DNA of 7,572 bases from Candidatus Omnitrophota bacterium (lineage in GTDB: Bacteria > Omnitrophota > Gorgyraeia > Gorgyraeales > Gorgyraeaceae): positions 1 through 7,572 of the forward strand of contig JABMRA010000125.1 in the NCBI GenBank assembly GCA_013202925.1. Reading direction: 5' to 3'. The notes under the pieces were generated by a model, which saw only the letters and a program-made list of their open reading frames with translations, was not told the DNA's origin and searched no databases. A program made the translations under genes and the position numbers. Of the stretch, positions 7,236 to 7,572 are shown piece after piece (positions within the stretch are counted from its first letter, which is position 1; every line of letters starts with the position of its first letter).

Positions 7236-7294
7236 TACTGAAGCAGCGTTAAAAAATGCGAACGATCAGTAAGCATTTTAGCTGCTGAAGTATC
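7234..7294. repeat. Long imperfect hairpin
   Basis: GATACT-GA-AGCAGC (7234-7247) faces GCTGCT-GA-AGTATC (7281-7294), giving 6+6 bp around a symmetrical 2x2 mismatch. Inside it, an A-run plus TGC (7251-7259) pairs with GCATTTTA (7273-7280), leaving a 13-base loop. The fold uses about 20 base pairs. It sits between repeat units A and B. It could be an RNA processing or regulatory stem ahead of secE, or part of a larger repeat; there is no U-run typical of a terminator. Confidence 0.65.
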
Positions 7295-7317
7295 TGAACC
7301 CCTTATCCTTGTCCTTA

Positions 7318-7415
7318 GGTCCTTCAAAAGCTCCTATTCGTCGCTTTTTCAGGATCAAATCTGCCTTCGGCAGATTTGGCAGGCCAGGAGGGATTCGGCG
7401 CCCGCCTACGGCGGG
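7318..7415 (-). repeat. Repeat unit B with tRNA-Trp 3'-end copy
   Basis: On the plus strand the unit starts GGTCC and contains the hairpin AAAAGC/GCTTTT (7326-7348) around the 11-base loop TCCTATTCGTC. GGATC follows, then a perfect 10-bp hairpin CAAATCTGCC/GGCAGATTTG with loop TTC (7356-7378). Next is the 21-base tRNA 3'-end copy (7377-7397), and last the hairpin CCCGCC/GGCGGG with loop TAC (7401-7415). The order and position of elements repeat those of unit A, with different stem bases that still pair. Confidence 0.8.
7377..7397 (-). repeat. tRNA-Trp 3'-end fragment, copy 2
   Basis: The same 21 bases as the tRNA-Trp end (T-loop to CCA). A GC-rich hairpin stands where the 5' half of the T-arm should be, and no anticodon arm precedes it. 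It is a fragment or repeat, not a working tRNA gene. Confidence 0.9.
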
Positions 7416-7425
7416 TCGGCCATCC

Positions 7426-7466
7426 GTCCGCTAAACGTATGCTCCTATTCGTCGCATACAGCGGAC
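7426..7466. repeat. Nested hairpin with the conserved 11-base loop
   Basis: Inner stem GTATGC (7437-7442) pairs with GCATAC (7454-7459) around TCCTATTCGTC (7443-7453), the same loop as at 7332-7342. An outer 7-bp stem, GTCCGCT (7426-7432) with AGCGGAC (7460-7466), encloses it with a 4-base bulge on one side. The outer stem resembles the GTCCG/CGGAC hairpin of unit A, which lacks the inner hairpin. Confidence 0.8.
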
Positions 7467-7505
7467 TCCATTCGAATCCCCAGCCCACTGCTAGGACAAA
7501 ATCAC

Positions 7506-7572
7506 TGGCAGGCCAGGAGGGATTCGACCCCCCAACATGCGGCTTTGGAGACCGCTGCTGTGCCATTTAGAG
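7506..7572 (-). tRNA. tRNA-Trp (CCA anticodon), 5' end cut by window edge
   Basis: Read on the minus strand, the sequence has an anticodon arm GCGGT-CTCCAAA-GCCGC with anticodon CCA, decoding UGG tryptophan. A variable region ATGTT, a T-arm and the 3' acceptor strand CTGGCCT follow, then discriminator G73 (the bacterial Trp identity base) and an encoded CCA. About ten 5' bases (acceptor strand and start of the D-arm) lie beyond the window, so the acceptor pairing cannot be checked. Three oddities are visible: an apparent C-C mismatch at the last D-stem pair, no A at the usual position 14, and G instead of the near-universal T at the first T-loop base. It may be a working variant or a decaying copy. 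A tRNA-Trp before secE is a common bacterial arrangement. Confidence 0.88.

Larger units (their letters stand above)
7141..7505. other. 365-base non-coding region of tRNA-tail repeats and hairpins
   Basis: No credible protein gene lies between secE and tRNA-Trp; rpmG (L33), often found here in other bacteria, is not visible on either strand. The stretch is instead built from two extra copies of the tRNA-Trp 3' end, several short perfect hairpins, two hairpins with an identical 11-base loop, one long imperfect hairpin (7234-7294) and a short NNAAGG tract (7301-7326, minus strand). Open frames across it (peptides containing NPSWPAK and ATNRS) come from the repeats. I saw no convincing promoter or U-tailed terminator. 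Confidence 0.8.

Noticed and set aside
7058..7327. 89-codon open frame overlapping the secE start
   Set aside because: It begins at a TTG in repeat unit B, crosses two repeat structures and enters secE in another frame.
7356..7378. Terminator after a tRNA-like tail (also 7174-7196)
   Set aside because: The hairpin is good, but only three U residues follow before GATCC; it is kept as part of a repeat unit.
7195..7526. CRISPR-like array from the three 21-base repeats
   Set aside because: Spacing is irregular (182 and 129 bases), the repeat is a tRNA 3' end, and the spacers are themselves hairpins; no cas genes are present.
7324..7566. 80-codon open frame on the minus strand covering tRNA-Trp and the repeats
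   Set aside because: It runs through the tRNA gene and repeat hairpins; its sequence is explained by those and matches no family I know.

Overview
The window is a bacterial transcription-translation gene cluster read entirely on the minus strand. From right to left, which is the direction of transcription, it carries the 3' part of tRNA-Trp, a 365-base region full of repeats and hairpins, secE, nusG, rplK, rplA, rplJ, rplL, rpoB, and the first 83 codons of rpoC, cut off by the left edge. Gene content and order match the widely conserved secE-nusG-rplKAJL-rpoBC cluster. Every protein-coding call rests on a clear match to the known family.

Nothing in the window names the organism. The proteins are ordinary bacterial ones (single-span SecE, bacterial NusG and L7/L12, a 1259-residue RpoB), so this is not an archaeon or a eukaryote. 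The tandem heptamers of the AGCYRTA type and the repeats built from tRNA 3' ends remind me of uncultured lineages such as Omnitrophota. That is an impression from memory, not a demonstrated assignment.

The genes are tightly packed. secE to nusG is 10 bases, nusG to rplK 2, rplK to rplA 25, rplA to rplJ overlap by one base (TAATG), and rpoB to rpoC is 15. The only sizeable gaps are rplJ-rplL (70 bases, with a 9-bp inverted repeat) and rplL-rpoB (106 bases, filled by a long hairpin made of inverted heptamer repeats that ends 6 bases before the rpoB start). This suggests one transcript, with output tuned by RNA structure and translation rather than by internal promoters. I found no convincing promoter or intrinsic terminator; the main promoter probably lies beyond the right edge, upstream of tRNA-Trp.

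The genes work together in making and running the gene-expression machinery. SecE is the essential small subunit of the protein-export channel. NusG links RNA polymerase to Rho and the ribosome. L11, L1, L10 and L7/L12 build the L1 stalk and the factor-binding stalk of the large ribosomal subunit. RpoB and RpoC form the catalytic core of RNA polymerase.

The least ordinary part is 7141-7505. The last 21 bases of the tRNA-Trp gene (T-loop to CCA) recur twice there. The extra copies are flanked by short perfect hairpins at equivalent positions whose stem sequences differ while pairing is kept. A second hairpin type has an identical 11-base loop on two different stems. These look like units of a structured, tRNA-derived repeat family and are the best candidate for something undescribed.
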